64,000 nt of DNA from Vibrio halioticoli NBRC 102217 (GTDB lineage Bacteria > Pseudomonadota > Gammaproteobacteria > Enterobacterales > Vibrionaceae): positions 124,001 through 188,000 of the forward strand of contig NZ_BAUJ01000003.1 of NCBI RefSeq assembly GCF_000496695.1. Direction: 5' to 3'. The notes under the pieces are model-generated. The model was not told the origin of the DNA, did no database searches, and worked only from the letters and a program-made list of their open reading frames with translations. Positions 29,599 to 38,700 of the stretch are shown here, in pieces (positions within the stretch are counted from its first letter, which is position 1; each line of letters starts with the position of its first letter). The position numbers and the translations under genes were made by a program.

Positions 29599-30858
29599 TT
29601 AAATTCGAATAGTCATGCCATCAGCGAGTGACTGGCGATATGCTCTAAAGGCTGGAATGAAGCCGATGATAACACCAGCTCCAAGAACTAACCCGATTAA
29701 GGTCCATTCATGTGCGGTTAGCATACTTAATTCAATACTAATGCCATAGAGCTTTAGGATGATGGGTTTCAGGATAAATAACATAGCGTAAAGGCCCGCA
29801 ACCCCCGTCACAATACCAGCCAGAGTTAGAGCGGTCGCTTCACTAATGAGTAAGGCAAAAATGTGTTTAGGGCGTGCACCCATAGCGCGTAATATGGCCA
29901 TTTCTCGGCGGCGCTCTTGTAGGCTGGTAAGCAAGCTACTGAGCATACCAAGTAAACCTGAAATCACGACAAATCCTGACACAACCAGTAAAGCTTGTTC
30001 GGCAATGGACATCATTCCCCACAACTCATGCAGTGCAATACCCGGAAGAATGGCACTTAACGGCTCTTTGTTGTAGGTATTGATTTGTCGTTGCAGAGCA
30101 AAAGTCTGAATTTTTGATTTGAGCCCCAACATAAAGGCGGTGATCTGCTTAGGTTGGAAATCCATTTTTTTCAGTGCATCAGCGCCAGGGTTGCCGCCTA
30201 AATTGGCTCCAGATTCCCACCCTACGTGAATGGCTTCGATGGCTTTTAGGGAAACGTGCACCGTTTTATCTACCGGTGTGCCTGTTGGCGCTAAGATCCC
30301 CACCACTTTAAATGGAAGGTGATCGTGTCGGGCAAACCCTACGTCGGAAATGCCGTGCGCAATAATGATCTCTGTGCCAATTTTATAACCCAGAGTTTCT
30401 GCGACTTCTGAGCCAATGACAGTTTCGAATAATCCGGTAAATGGCTTACCTGCGCTCAGTTTTATGTGTTGTTTTTTGCCGTATTTAAAATGGTCAAAAT
30501 AGGCTTGGGTCGTACCCATGACTCGAAAACCTTTGTGCGAGTCGCCAAGAGAAATAGGGATAGCCCAATCGACAACCGGGCTATGGCTAAACTCTTCAAA
30601 GCTTTTCCAGTCAATATTATTAGTAGCATTACCAATACGAAAAACAGAATAAAGAAGCAGGTTTACTTGGCCTGAGCGAGCACCAACAATTAAATCTGTA
30701 CCAGAAATGGTGTTGGAAAAGCTGTTTTTCGCTTCGGTACGAATGCGCTCAACACCCAGTAATAAAATGACGGAAATAGCGACCGTCAAAATAGTGAGAA
30801 AAGCGGTTGTTTTTCGGTTTGAAAGGCTTTTCCAAGCTAAATGTGCAGTGGTGTTCAT
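29599..30858 (-). CDS. zrgC: ABC transporter permease, MacB/FtsX type, ZrgC-like
   Basis: 419 residues. One membrane helix near the N-terminus (about 18-38), a large periplasmic domain (about 40-280), then three helices (about 285-310, 335-360, 385-405) with the FtsX-family segment QERRREMAILRAMGARPKHIF between them. This four-helix type VII architecture usually drives mechanical work or lipoprotein transfer rather than ordinary substrate import. The start codon overlaps the ATPase stop (ATGA). Assigned to the zrg zinc-uptake cluster by its neighbours. Confidence 0.8.
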   Translation of the reverse strand: MNTTAHLAWKSLSNRKTTAFLTILTVAISVILLLGVERIRTEAKNSFSNTISGTDLIVGARSGQVNLLLYSVFRIGNATNNIDWKSFEEFSHSPVVDWAIPISLGDSHKGFRVMGTTQAYFDHFKYGKKQHIKLSAGKPFTGLFETVIGSEVAETLGYKIGTEIIIAHGISDVGFARHDHLPFKVVGILAPTGTPVDKTVHVSLKAIEAIHVGWESGANLGGNPGADALKKMDFQPKQITAFMLGLKSKIQTFALQRQINTYNKEPLSAILPGIALHELWGMMSIAEQALLVVSGFVVISGLLGMLSSLLTSLQERRREMAILRAMGARPKHIFALLISEATALTLAGIVTGVAGLYAMLFILKPIILKLYGISIELSMLTAHEWTLIGLVLGAGVIIGFIPAFRAYRQSLADGMTIRI

Positions 30859-31574
30859 TTGCTTACTACCTCGGCTTTAACTTGATTGAGTTCTTGAAGG
30901 TTGAGGCGAGTATTGAACAGGCCTTCAAGGGTTGGATCATGGCTAACAAAAACCAAGGTCGATTTGGCTTGCTCTGTCTGCTCCATCAATAGCTCTAAAA
31001 ATGCTGTGCGATTGGCAAAGTCTAATGAGGAAGTGGGTTCGTCAGCAATAATCAGTCGTGGTTTGCCGATTAAGGCGCGCGCTGCAGCGACGCGTTGCTG
31101 TTGACCAATACTGAGCTCGATAACGGGTTTATCTAATAACTCTTCTGCAAGGTGGAGGCGCTGTAATAGTTGGCGTGCTTGTTGTTTTAGGTCGCCATCA
31201 ACTCCGTGTTTTCTTTGCTGTGAAAATTGGCAAGGAAGAATCACATTATCAATAACAGATAAATAAGGCAGTAAATTAAATTGTTGAAAAATATAGCCTA
31301 TATTGTCAGCGCGAAAACGATCTCTTTGAGTTTGCGAAAGGCTAGATAATTCGGTGTCTAATACTTTAAGGAAGCCACTGTCACTGGTCGCGATACCGGT
31401 AAGTAAGCTGAGAAGTGTCGACTTGCCACAGCCACTAGGCCCTTTAATGAAGATGTGCTGACCTTGTTTAACCGTAAGTGTCGGTATATCTAAAGTAGGT
31501 TTGGAGTTACCCGGCCATGAGAAACGAACGTCTTTGAGTTCGATTACGGTATCTGTTTGAGAGTGTGTAGTCAC
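30855..31574 (-). CDS. zrgB: ABC transporter ATP-binding protein, ZrgB-like
   Basis: 239 residues. Walker A GPSGCGKST (45-53), Q-loop FQQFN (about 96-100), signature LSIGQQQR (154-161), Walker B LIIADEP (174-180) and switch His212. It groups by motif with LolD/MacB-type ATPases, fitting its FtsX-type partner. GTG start with AGGAAA upstream. It is preceded by a strong intergenic hairpin separating it from zrgA. Confidence 0.85.
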   Translation of the reverse strand: MTTHSQTDTVIELKDVRFSWPGNSKPTLDIPTLTVKQGQHIFIKGPSGCGKSTLLSLLTGIATSDSGFLKVLDTELSSLSQTQRDRFRADNIGYIFQQFNLLPYLSVIDNVILPCQFSQQRKHGVDGDLKQQARQLLQRLHLAEELLDKPVIELSIGQQQRVAAARALIGKPRLIIADEPTSSLDFANRTAFLELLMEQTEQAKSTLVFVSHDPTLEGLFNTRLNLQELNQVKAEVVSK

Positions 31575-31612
31575 TATGTTTCCTATTACAATCTGCCGAA
31601 AAGTGACGAGAA

Positions 31613-31644
31613 ATGGTCACTACTTTTAGTTTAGTAGTGACCAT
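31613..31644 (-). repeat. Perfect 11-bp inverted repeat between zrgA and zrgB
   Basis: ATGGTCACTAC (31613-31623) pairs with GTAGTGACCAT (31634-31644) over a 10-base loop. There is no T tract on either side, so it looks like an mRNA-stabilising or processing hairpin behind zrgA rather than a classical terminator. Confidence 0.8.
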
Positions 31645-31649
31645 AGAGA

Positions 31650-32375
31650 CTAAAGCTTAATAACGCTGTTGCCTTTAGTGAGCTCTGTAGCAAGTTGAGC
31701 TGAATCTGTTAGCAAGTTTGCGTGGATAACCTTAGTGCCACTAAATAGCTTGAACCAATTTGTGTCAATTTGAGTCAGTTTACTCATATCTTTACATTGA
31801 TATTGGTATGCAATGTTAAATTGACCATGTCCGTCATGATGCCCGTCGTGGTCGTGGCCTTCATGTGCATGATGATCGTGTCCGTCATGGTCATGCCCGT
31901 CGTGATCATGGCCGTCATGGTCGTGCCCCTCGTGGTCATGGCCTTCATGTGCGTGATGATCGTGCCCGTCATGGTCATGTCCATCGTGATCATGGCCTTC
32001 GTGGTCGTGACCCTCATGGTCATCATGATCACCCTCAGAAAGAGCAGGAGTCACTTCTTTAGTCGTGAGTGTACAACCCGCTTCATCACTGATTTGCAAA
32101 ATAGAATCAGCAGAGTTTAAGTGCGCCATTGCTTTATCAAAAATCTTATGTTGCTCTTCCGTTTTTGGCATATGCTCAAAACCGATCACATCAGCGCCTG
32201 GAGCACGGATTTCAACTAAAAGATCTTGGCCGTCTTGAGCGATATTTAGCTCAACGCTGCCGTGTACATGAGCACCATGCTGACGGAAATGTTCTTCAGC
32301 GTGAGCTGAGATAGATGTTACCGCTAGCGTCAGAGCACTTAGGGAGAAAAGTAGTGGCTTAACAGCTTTTATCAT
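31650..32375 (-). CDS. zrgA: His-rich periplasmic zinc-binding protein, DUF2796 / ZrgA-like
   Basis: 241 residues: signal peptide 1-26 (ending SAHA); N-terminal DUF2796 part (RQHGAHVHGSVELNIAQDGQDLLVEIRAPGADVIGFEH); a His/Asp/Gly repeat region (about 117-184) made of GHDHD and HEGHD units; then a C-terminal part (about 185-241) with one Cys (QYQCKDM). The His repeats should bind Zn2+ or other metals. Known from Vibrio cholerae as the zinc-regulated ZrgA that works with an ABC transporter; here the transporter genes follow immediately. A dyad covers the likely -10 region upstream. Confidence 0.85.
   Translation of the reverse strand: MIKAVKPLLFSLSALTLAVTSISAHAEEHFRQHGAHVHGSVELNIAQDGQDLLVEIRAPGADVIGFEHMPKTEEQHKIFDKAMAHLNSADSILQISDEAGCTLTTKEVTPALSEGDHDDHEGHDHEGHDHDGHDHDGHDHHAHEGHDHEGHDHDGHDHDGHDHDGHDHHAHEGHDHDGHHDGHGQFNIAYQYQCKDMSKLTQIDTNWFKLFSGTKVIHANLLTDSAQLATELTKGNSVIKL
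31824..32027 (-). repeat. Tandem repeats encoding the His/Asp-rich region of ZrgA
   Basis: 15-base units (GHDHD) are arranged in two larger copies, residues 120-142 (23 residues) and 143-170 (28 residues), each starting HEGHDHEG and ending HHA, followed by a partial third. The second copy has one extra 5-residue unit. Length changes in steps of 15 bases keep the frame. Confidence 0.85.
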
Positions 32376-32402
32376 TGTTCTAATTACCTATTGATGCAAA
32401 GT

Positions 32403-32420
32403 CGACGTATTGTAACGTCG
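32403..32420 (-). promoter_or_regulatory. Dyad upstream of zrgA, candidate operator
   Basis: CGACGT (32403-32408) and ACGTCG (32415-32420) flank ATTGTA. Read on the reverse strand the centre is TACAAT, a good -10 hexamer, so a dimeric repressor bound here would cover the promoter. It does not match the Zur box consensus I know. Confidence 0.5.
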
Positions 32421-32544
32421 GTATTTTTCATTCATATTTCTATATGGCTGTTATTTCTACTCAATTGAACCTCAAAAAGGCGTCAATATCATGACAAACA
32501 AGCCAATAGAGCTCATTTAGACAGCGAAGTTTATATGGTTGGGC

Positions 32545-33096
32545 TTATAGGTTACTTTTTACTAAAGAGATAACATGCTGTATTTCTTTAGGAGTTAATT
32601 CACCATCTTTAGCCCAAAGGATCTCTCCGTTTTTACCCTGAACTGCAATCATTGAGCTTTTTGCTTCAAGGTCCCATGCTTTAGCCACCGCACCATGTTC
32701 ATCTAAGACAATAGAAGAGTATGGGAAATCACGTTTGCTATCTTCAGCACTGGATTTAACAAAAGAGCTGGTACCCCAGATAGCATCATCTTGATTCACA
32801 ATAGTGGTCGTTTGATACTTATCTTTTGGGAAATCAGCACTAATAATCGCATCTATCATAGGCTTGTTTATTGCCTTAGCTGCAGAGCGCCCAGCGATAG
32901 CTTGGATTACGCGAGTTTTTCCTACCATGCTTGCTGAATCCCACTGATGATATGTTATATCATCCTGATTGGCTATTACTTCTCCAAAACTGGAAACATT
33001 CACCGCAGGCGCAGTTTTTCCAGTTGGCATATTCAGTGCCCATGAAGAACAAGGCACAGTGATAGCTAATACAGTGAGTAGGGTTTTTATTTGCAT
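32545..33096 (-). CDS. ytfJ: YtfJ family periplasmic protein
   Basis: 183 residues from ATG 33096 (MQIKTLLTVLAITVPCSSWA), which gives a clean signal peptide; earlier in-frame starts (33108, 33126) would only add residues before it. The mature part keeps the YtfJ pattern: VGKTRVIQAIAGRSAAKAINKPMI, YQTTTIVNQDDAIWGTSSFV, GEILWAKDGELTPKEIQHV. The fold is thioredoxin-like but without a CxxC motif. Function unknown. Sits near msrA and tamAB as in E. coli. Confidence 0.88.
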   Translation of the reverse strand: MQIKTLLTVLAITVPCSSWALNMPTGKTAPAVNVSSFGEVIANQDDITYHQWDSASMVGKTRVIQAIAGRSAAKAINKPMIDAIISADFPKDKYQTTTIVNQDDAIWGTSSFVKSSAEDSKRDFPYSSIVLDEHGAVAKAWDLEAKSSMIAVQGKNGEILWAKDGELTPKEIQHVISLVKSNL

Positions 33097-33206
33097 GTTT
33101 AAATCCATTGTTATGTGAATAGCCACTTATAAGTATGGCAACTACAAGTGATAATTTGCCTTAAGTATATGGTAAGTAGATTTATTTACACCTGTGAAGT
33201 TCCATA

Positions 33207-33839
33207 TTAGTTCTGTGGAGGGAAGCAAATTCCTGTTCCGCCGAGGCCACAATAACCGTCTGGATTCTTGGCTAAATATTGTTGGTGGTACTCTTCGGCA
33301 AAATAATAAGGACCGGCTAAGGCGATTTCAGTGGTAATTGAAGCCTTGTCTGATTGCGTGAGCAGTTGCTGATAGGCTGTTAATGATGCTTTAGCAATAC
33401 GCATTTGTTCATCGTCATAGCAATAGATAGCCGAGCGATATTGTGTGCCGGCATCATTGCCTTGACGCATCCCTTGAGTCGGGTCGTGTTTTTCCCAAAA
33501 CAGTTGCAGTAAAGCGTCTAGGGAGATCTGTTGTGGGTCGAAAATAACACTCACTACTTCGGTATGTCCGGTTTGTCCGGTACAGACTTCTTCATAGCTT
33601 GGGTTTGGTGTATATCCACCGCTATAACCCACTGATGTTGAAATTACTCCTGCTGTGTTCCAGAAAAGGCGTTCGGCTCCCCAAAAACAACCCAATCCGA
33701 GTAATATGTTTTGGCAACCTTTCGCCGGTGGCGCGGTCAAATCAGTATGATTAACAAAATGATGACCCAGTTTAACGATAGGATTTGTGCGCCCAGACAA
33801 CGCATCTTCCTTTGAAATCATGGTATGTTTATCAAACAT
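33207..33839 (-). CDS. msrA: Peptide methionine sulfoxide reductase MsrA
   Basis: Reduces the S form of methionine sulfoxide. 210 residues from ATG 33839 (AGGAGA upstream). Catalytic C51 lies in GLGCFWGAE; the recycling cysteines are in YCGLGGTGICFPP near the C-terminus. It is the long proteobacterial form with an extended N-terminus. Divergent from tamA, as in E. coli. Confidence 0.96.
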   Translation of the reverse strand: MFDKHTMISKEDALSGRTNPIVKLGHHFVNHTDLTAPPAKGCQNILLGLGCFWGAERLFWNTAGVISTSVGYSGGYTPNPSYEEVCTGQTGHTEVVSVIFDPQQISLDALLQLFWEKHDPTQGMRQGNDAGTQYRSAIYCYDDEQMRIAKASLTAYQQLLTQSDKASITTEIALAGPYYFAEEYHQQYLAKNPDGYCGLGGTGICFPPQN

Positions 33840-33975
33840 GTGCTCTCCTAGCAAAAGTAAGTGTTTTTTAAATTTTTTATCACGGATCAATCCTTTATAC
33901 TACTTAGTCGACCCATGGGGAAATTTTCTGCCTACACATCTGTCTCGTTACAGGAAGTACAGTAACCATTAAAAA

Positions 33976-35700
33976 ATGAATCAACGCGTAATACGGATAT
34001 TTATCGCTTTTGTCCTTTTGGTTGTAAGCCAAATGTGTCGAGCCGAGGCAACTCTCAACATCAACGGCCTTTCTAGTGAGGTCGAAGATAACGTTGAGGC
34101 GTATTTGTCTGCCATTCCAGAAGATGAATATTCCACCTCCCTTCGTTTTCAATCTCGTGTTGAAGATAGCATTGTTCAAGCCGTTAGGGCTTTGGGCTAC
34201 TATCATCCAATCCTTCATTTTACTGTGAATGAGGAAGATCAAAAGCTCACGGTTGATGTCAAACTTGGCGATCCTGTAATGATTGATACTGTTGATATCA
34301 AGGTTAGCGGAGAAGCCAAAGACGATCGTGAATTTGCAGCCTTGATTAAGTCGAGTAACTTAAAAGTAGGTAAACGACTCAATCATGGTGAGTATGACGC
34401 ACTTAAATCAGGCTTGCGTAATCTAGCGTTAAAACGAGGGTATTTTGAAGGCGACTTTAGCACTACTCGTTTAGAGATCTCTCCAGAGCTCAATAAAGCC
34501 TTTATTCATCTTCACTATGAAAGTGGTATTCGATATCGCTTTGGTCCAACTAAGATCTTGGGCTCTCAGATAGAAGAGCAACGAGTACAATCTTTAGTTC
34601 CATTTGAGCAGGGTGACCCTTATTTAGCCAGTAAGATAGGTTTGCTCAACCAAAACCTGTCCAGTACATCTTGGTTTTCAAGCGTATTTGTTGAGCCAGA
34701 TTTGAGCCAAGTGGGTGATGGAAATAGAGAGTTGCCGATGACTATTCAGTTGTCACCACAATCACGTCACCAAGTCGAGACCGGTATCGGTTATTCGACC
34801 GATGTTGGCGTGCGAGGATCATTAAATTGGCGACGACCTTGGCTAAATCCACAAGGCCACAGTTTCGATAGTAGCTTCTCTCTTTCTAAACCAGAGCAAG
34901 AGATTGTGGTGGGTTATAAAATCCCTTTAGAAGATGTGCTGCGTGAGTACTACCGTGTTCAATATGGTATGAAGCATCTTGATAATAACGATACCACCAG
35001 TTTTGAATCCAGCTTAGGTCTAGAGCGACATTGGGCTTTGGATAGTGGTTGGCATCGAACCGTATTTATCCGCTTACTTAATGAAGATTTTACTCAGGGT
35101 TCTCAAGAAGATAACTTCACTATGTTGTTGCCTGGTGTGTCGTTTTCTAAAACACGTACCCGAGGTGGTCCTATGCCAACATGGGGTGATAAACAGTCCA
35201 TTACTTTTGAGTATGGCGATCCGGCGCTGTTCTCCGAAGCTCGAGTTTTAAGGGTTCTGGGACGAACCACATGGATTCGCAGTTATAAAAAGAATCATCG
35301 TGGCATATTTTATGTCGGTGGTGGCGCAAACTTTACTGAGTCGGTATTTGACCTTCCGCCATCGTTACGTTTTTTTGCTGGTGGCGATAATAATCTGCGT
35401 GGTTATGAGTATGAATCCATCTCTCCAAAAGACGACGAAGGTAAGCTCACCGGGGCTAAGTTTATGGCCACAACCAGTTTAGAGTATCAGTACCGTGTTT
35501 ATGGGGATTGGTGGTTAGCGACATTTGTAGATTATGGTGATGCATGGAACGAAACCCCAGAATGGAAAACCGGCACCGGTGTTGGTATTCGCTGGGCTTC
35601 TCCAGTAGGCCCTGTAAGGCTTGATTTTGCCTTTGGTTTAGATGCTGATGAAGGAACCGATAAGTTCCAGATTCACTTTGGTTTGGGACCGGAGTTGTAA
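33976..35700 (+). CDS. tamA: Translocation and assembly module outer-membrane protein TamA
   Basis: Omp85-family barrel that with TamB helps assemble autotransporters and moves phospholipid. 574 residues: signal peptide (about 1-23), three POTRA domains (about 25-265), then a 16-strand barrel ending in FQIHFGLGPEL. Conserved barrel elements GGDNNLRGYEYESISP (the loop-6 xRGY motif) and GTGVGIRWASPVGPVRLDFA are present. The ATG at 33976 is the first possible start, since an in-frame stop lies 6 bases before. The stop is two bases before tamB. Confidence 0.96.
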   Translation: MNQRVIRIFIAFVLLVVSQMCRAEATLNINGLSSEVEDNVEAYLSAIPEDEYSTSLRFQSRVEDSIVQAVRALGYYHPILHFTVNEEDQKLTVDVKLGDPVMIDTVDIKVSGEAKDDREFAALIKSSNLKVGKRLNHGEYDALKSGLRNLALKRGYFEGDFSTTRLEISPELNKAFIHLHYESGIRYRFGPTKILGSQIEEQRVQSLVPFEQGDPYLASKIGLLNQNLSSTSWFSSVFVEPDLSQVGDGNRELPMTIQLSPQSRHQVETGIGYSTDVGVRGSLNWRRPWLNPQGHSFDSSFSLSKPEQEIVVGYKIPLEDVLREYYRVQYGMKHLDNNDTTSFESSLGLERHWALDSGWHRTVFIRLLNEDFTQGSQEDNFTMLLPGVSFSKTRTRGGPMPTWGDKQSITFEYGDPALFSEARVLRVLGRTTWIRSYKKNHRGIFYVGGGANFTESVFDLPPSLRFFAGGDNNLRGYEYESISPKDDEGKLTGAKFMATTSLEYQYRVYGDWWLATFVDYGDAWNETPEWKTGTGVGIRWASPVGPVRLDFAFGLDADEGTDKFQIHFGLGPEL

Positions 35701-35702
35701 CT

Positions 35703-38700
35703 ATGACAGAGCCAAAAAAAAATAATCAAGCCAACGCAGCTGCGCCAACGCCAACTAAGAAAAAACGTCCGTTATGGCGTCGCATTCTATGGACTCTTAC
35801 CCATATATCGTTAGGTGTATTGGCACTTATTCTGCTTATCCTTATTTTGCTATGGGGACTGCTATTTACCAATCCCGGTTTAAACAGCATTCTTTGGGCG
35901 GCGGAAAAATTTGTCCCTGAGCTAAAGGTTGAAAGTACAGAAGGGGCGCTGCTTACTGATTTTGAGTTACACGGCATTGCCTATGATAACCCTGATTTAA
36001 CCGCTGCCTTAACCGCCGACAAATTAGAGTTGGATATTCAGCTGCGCTGCCTTGCCGAAATGAAAGTGTGCATTAAAACTTTAGGGGTTGAAGGGGCCAA
36101 TTTCTCATTAGCCCAACTGCCTGTGAGTGAGGATGTCGCCGAAGAACCAAGCGAGCCACTCACCAGCATTTCATTACCCTTTGGCTTAGGTATTGATATT
36201 GAGCGTTTATATTTCAACGATATCTCGCTTGACGTGTTAGGCAATAAAGCGGCATGGCGAACGTTTGAAAGTGGCGCAAAAATGCGTTTTGATAACCTTA
36301 TTTTAAGCCCTACCATTTTTGATGGTGGTAGAGTCACTCTTGCTCCAAGCAAGGCAGAACCGCCCTCAAGCACGCCACCGCCTACCACAAAAGCTTCTGA
36401 TGCACCGACCGATATTAATATCGTGTTGCCTGAAATATGGATACCACTGAGTGCAACGGTGCAAGACATTACGGTAACAGATTTTAAAATCACCGAACCT
36501 GCGGTTGAAATAACTCGAGCGCATCTGGTTGGTGAGGCCCACGGCAATAATGTCACGATTCAACAGTTTGAATTAGTGATGCCACAACTGGATTTAAATT
36601 TAGATGCCACCGCTGAGCTCAAGGGCGATTATCCTTTATCGCTAGATCTGGATGCAAAAATAAAACAAACCACCTTAGCAGGGCAATCTTTGTTCTTAAA
36701 TGCCAAAGGCAGCGCCGCTGATTTGAGTTTAAATGCAGGGTTAAGGGATCTCGTGGTTGCTGATCTCGATGCTAATTTAGCTTTGCTTGATCCTAATATT
36801 CCATTTGATATTGATTTGACCAAAACCAAGGTGCAGTGGCCATTGCGCGGTGAAGCCGATTACAAAGCGCAAATTGCTCGTTTACAAGCCAAAGGCTCGT
36901 TAACCCAGTACGCACTGGATTTACAAGCGGCAGCTCAAGGTAAGCAGATCCCTGATGTCAATTTAGCTGTGGATGGTGAGGGGAATTTAGAGCAGATAGA
37001 TCTGAAAAACATCAATGTACAAACACTTAAAGGTGTCATCAAAGGGCAGGTTTTAGCCAATTGGGCCGCTCCAATTAACTGGGATGCGAAGTTGAACTTA
37101 CAGCATATCCAGCCAGGAAGTTATTGGCCGAATGCTGAGGGTGATATTAGCGGTGATATAGAAACTACCGGACGTTTGCCAACAAAAGGTGGTTGGGAAG
37201 TTGAGTTATCTCATCTGGATATTGACGGTATTTTCCGTAACTACCCGTTAAATATTAACGGTGTTTTGCAAGCGAAGGACATTTCCGGAAAAGGTGACTT
37301 TAGGGTTAATACTCCCGGTATTGTGGTGGCGCATGGTCAGAACAATATTCGAGTGTCTGGTAACTTAGACCAAAATTGGAATATTGATACTCGGTTAGAT
37401 ATTCCTGAAATCAAAAACACAGTGCCAGATGCCTCAGGTAAGGCGATAGGTTTAATTCAGGTTCGTGGGCCATTTGCGACCCCTGAGATCATTGCTGATG
37501 TTACCGCCACTAAAATTGCTTGGCTCGACCAACTCACTGTCGCATCTGTTTCCCTAAAAGGGGATGTCACCCCGCTACCTGCGCCGCAAGGCGATCTCGA
37601 TGTCGTAGTGGCAGGGCTGCAGCATTTAGAACAAAAAGTGAAACGCAGTGAATTTAGCTTTAGCGGCTCTGAAGAGAATCATCGAGCCTCTTTTAGTATC
37701 GATTCTGATGTGTTGCAAGGGGGCTTTAGCGTTCAAGGTTCGTTAGATACTAAGCAAGGTATTCAATGGAAAGGCGAACTGCAAGATGCCAGTTTAACTA
37801 CAGTGCAAGGTGAGTGGGTTGTCGACCACAGTCCCAAACTGGCCTATGACGGCAACACACAAAGTGTTTTTGTGGAAGCGCATTGCTGGTTACAAGCCGA
37901 TTCTAAATTGTGCTTAGACAAAGATGTGAATGCTGGTCAGTCAGGGGAAGTTTTTGCCAGTATTCAGAGCTTTAACTTCTCACAGGTTGCCGCTTTGATG
38001 CCACAAGATATTTCGGTTGTCGGTACCGTTGATGCCACAGTGCGCGCCAAATGGTCGCCAAGCGCATTACCAGAGCTAGAGATGAAAGTGGATCTTCCAC
38101 AAGGTAGTGTAACTCAGCAACTTGATCGCCCTTTGGTCGTAGGTTGGAATCGCATTGATGTTACCGCTAGCTTGCTCAAAGATGACTTAAAAGCCGATTG
38201 GGATATCGACCTAACCGATAATGGTGCGGTGAAAGGTCGGGTTGAACTGGATAAAGTCTCCAAAAAAGACAAACAGATTGATGCGCAACTGCAATTGCAA
38301 AAAATCACTTTAGATATGCTTGCTCCAATGTTCGGTGAGTTCAGTAAAGTGGCGGCTGATATCAATTCTGATATTAAGCTCAAAGGGCCGGTAACTAAGC
38401 CTCAAGTGTTTGGTGATTTTAGAGTAGAAAACATAATAGCCACCGGTGATATTAGCCCTGTGGATATCACAGGTGGTCAGGTAGTTGCTACTTTCTCTGG
38501 CTATCAAGGCAAACTGGATTCAACCATAGTGACCCAAGACGGTGACTTATTGATGAAGGGTGATGGAGATTGGCAAAATATTGATGATTGGAGAGCTAAC
38601 CTCAGTTTGTCAGCTAACCAATTATTGGTCGAAGTGCCGCCAATGGTTAAAGCTAAGGTTGAACCCGATATTGATGTTGCAATATCTCCGGGATTAATTG

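Noticed and set aside
31824..32027. Regular repeats resembling a CRISPR array
   Set aside because: They are continuous coding repeats of 15 bases with no unique spacers and no cas genes nearby.
31770..32120. Forward open frame of Met/Val residues and another of His/Arg residues opposite zrgA
   Set aside because: They are mirror translations of the GHDHD repeats and have no independent support.
36038..36556. 172-codon reverse-strand open frame inside tamB
   Set aside because: Complete overlap with a well-supported gene; composition is that of a codon shadow.
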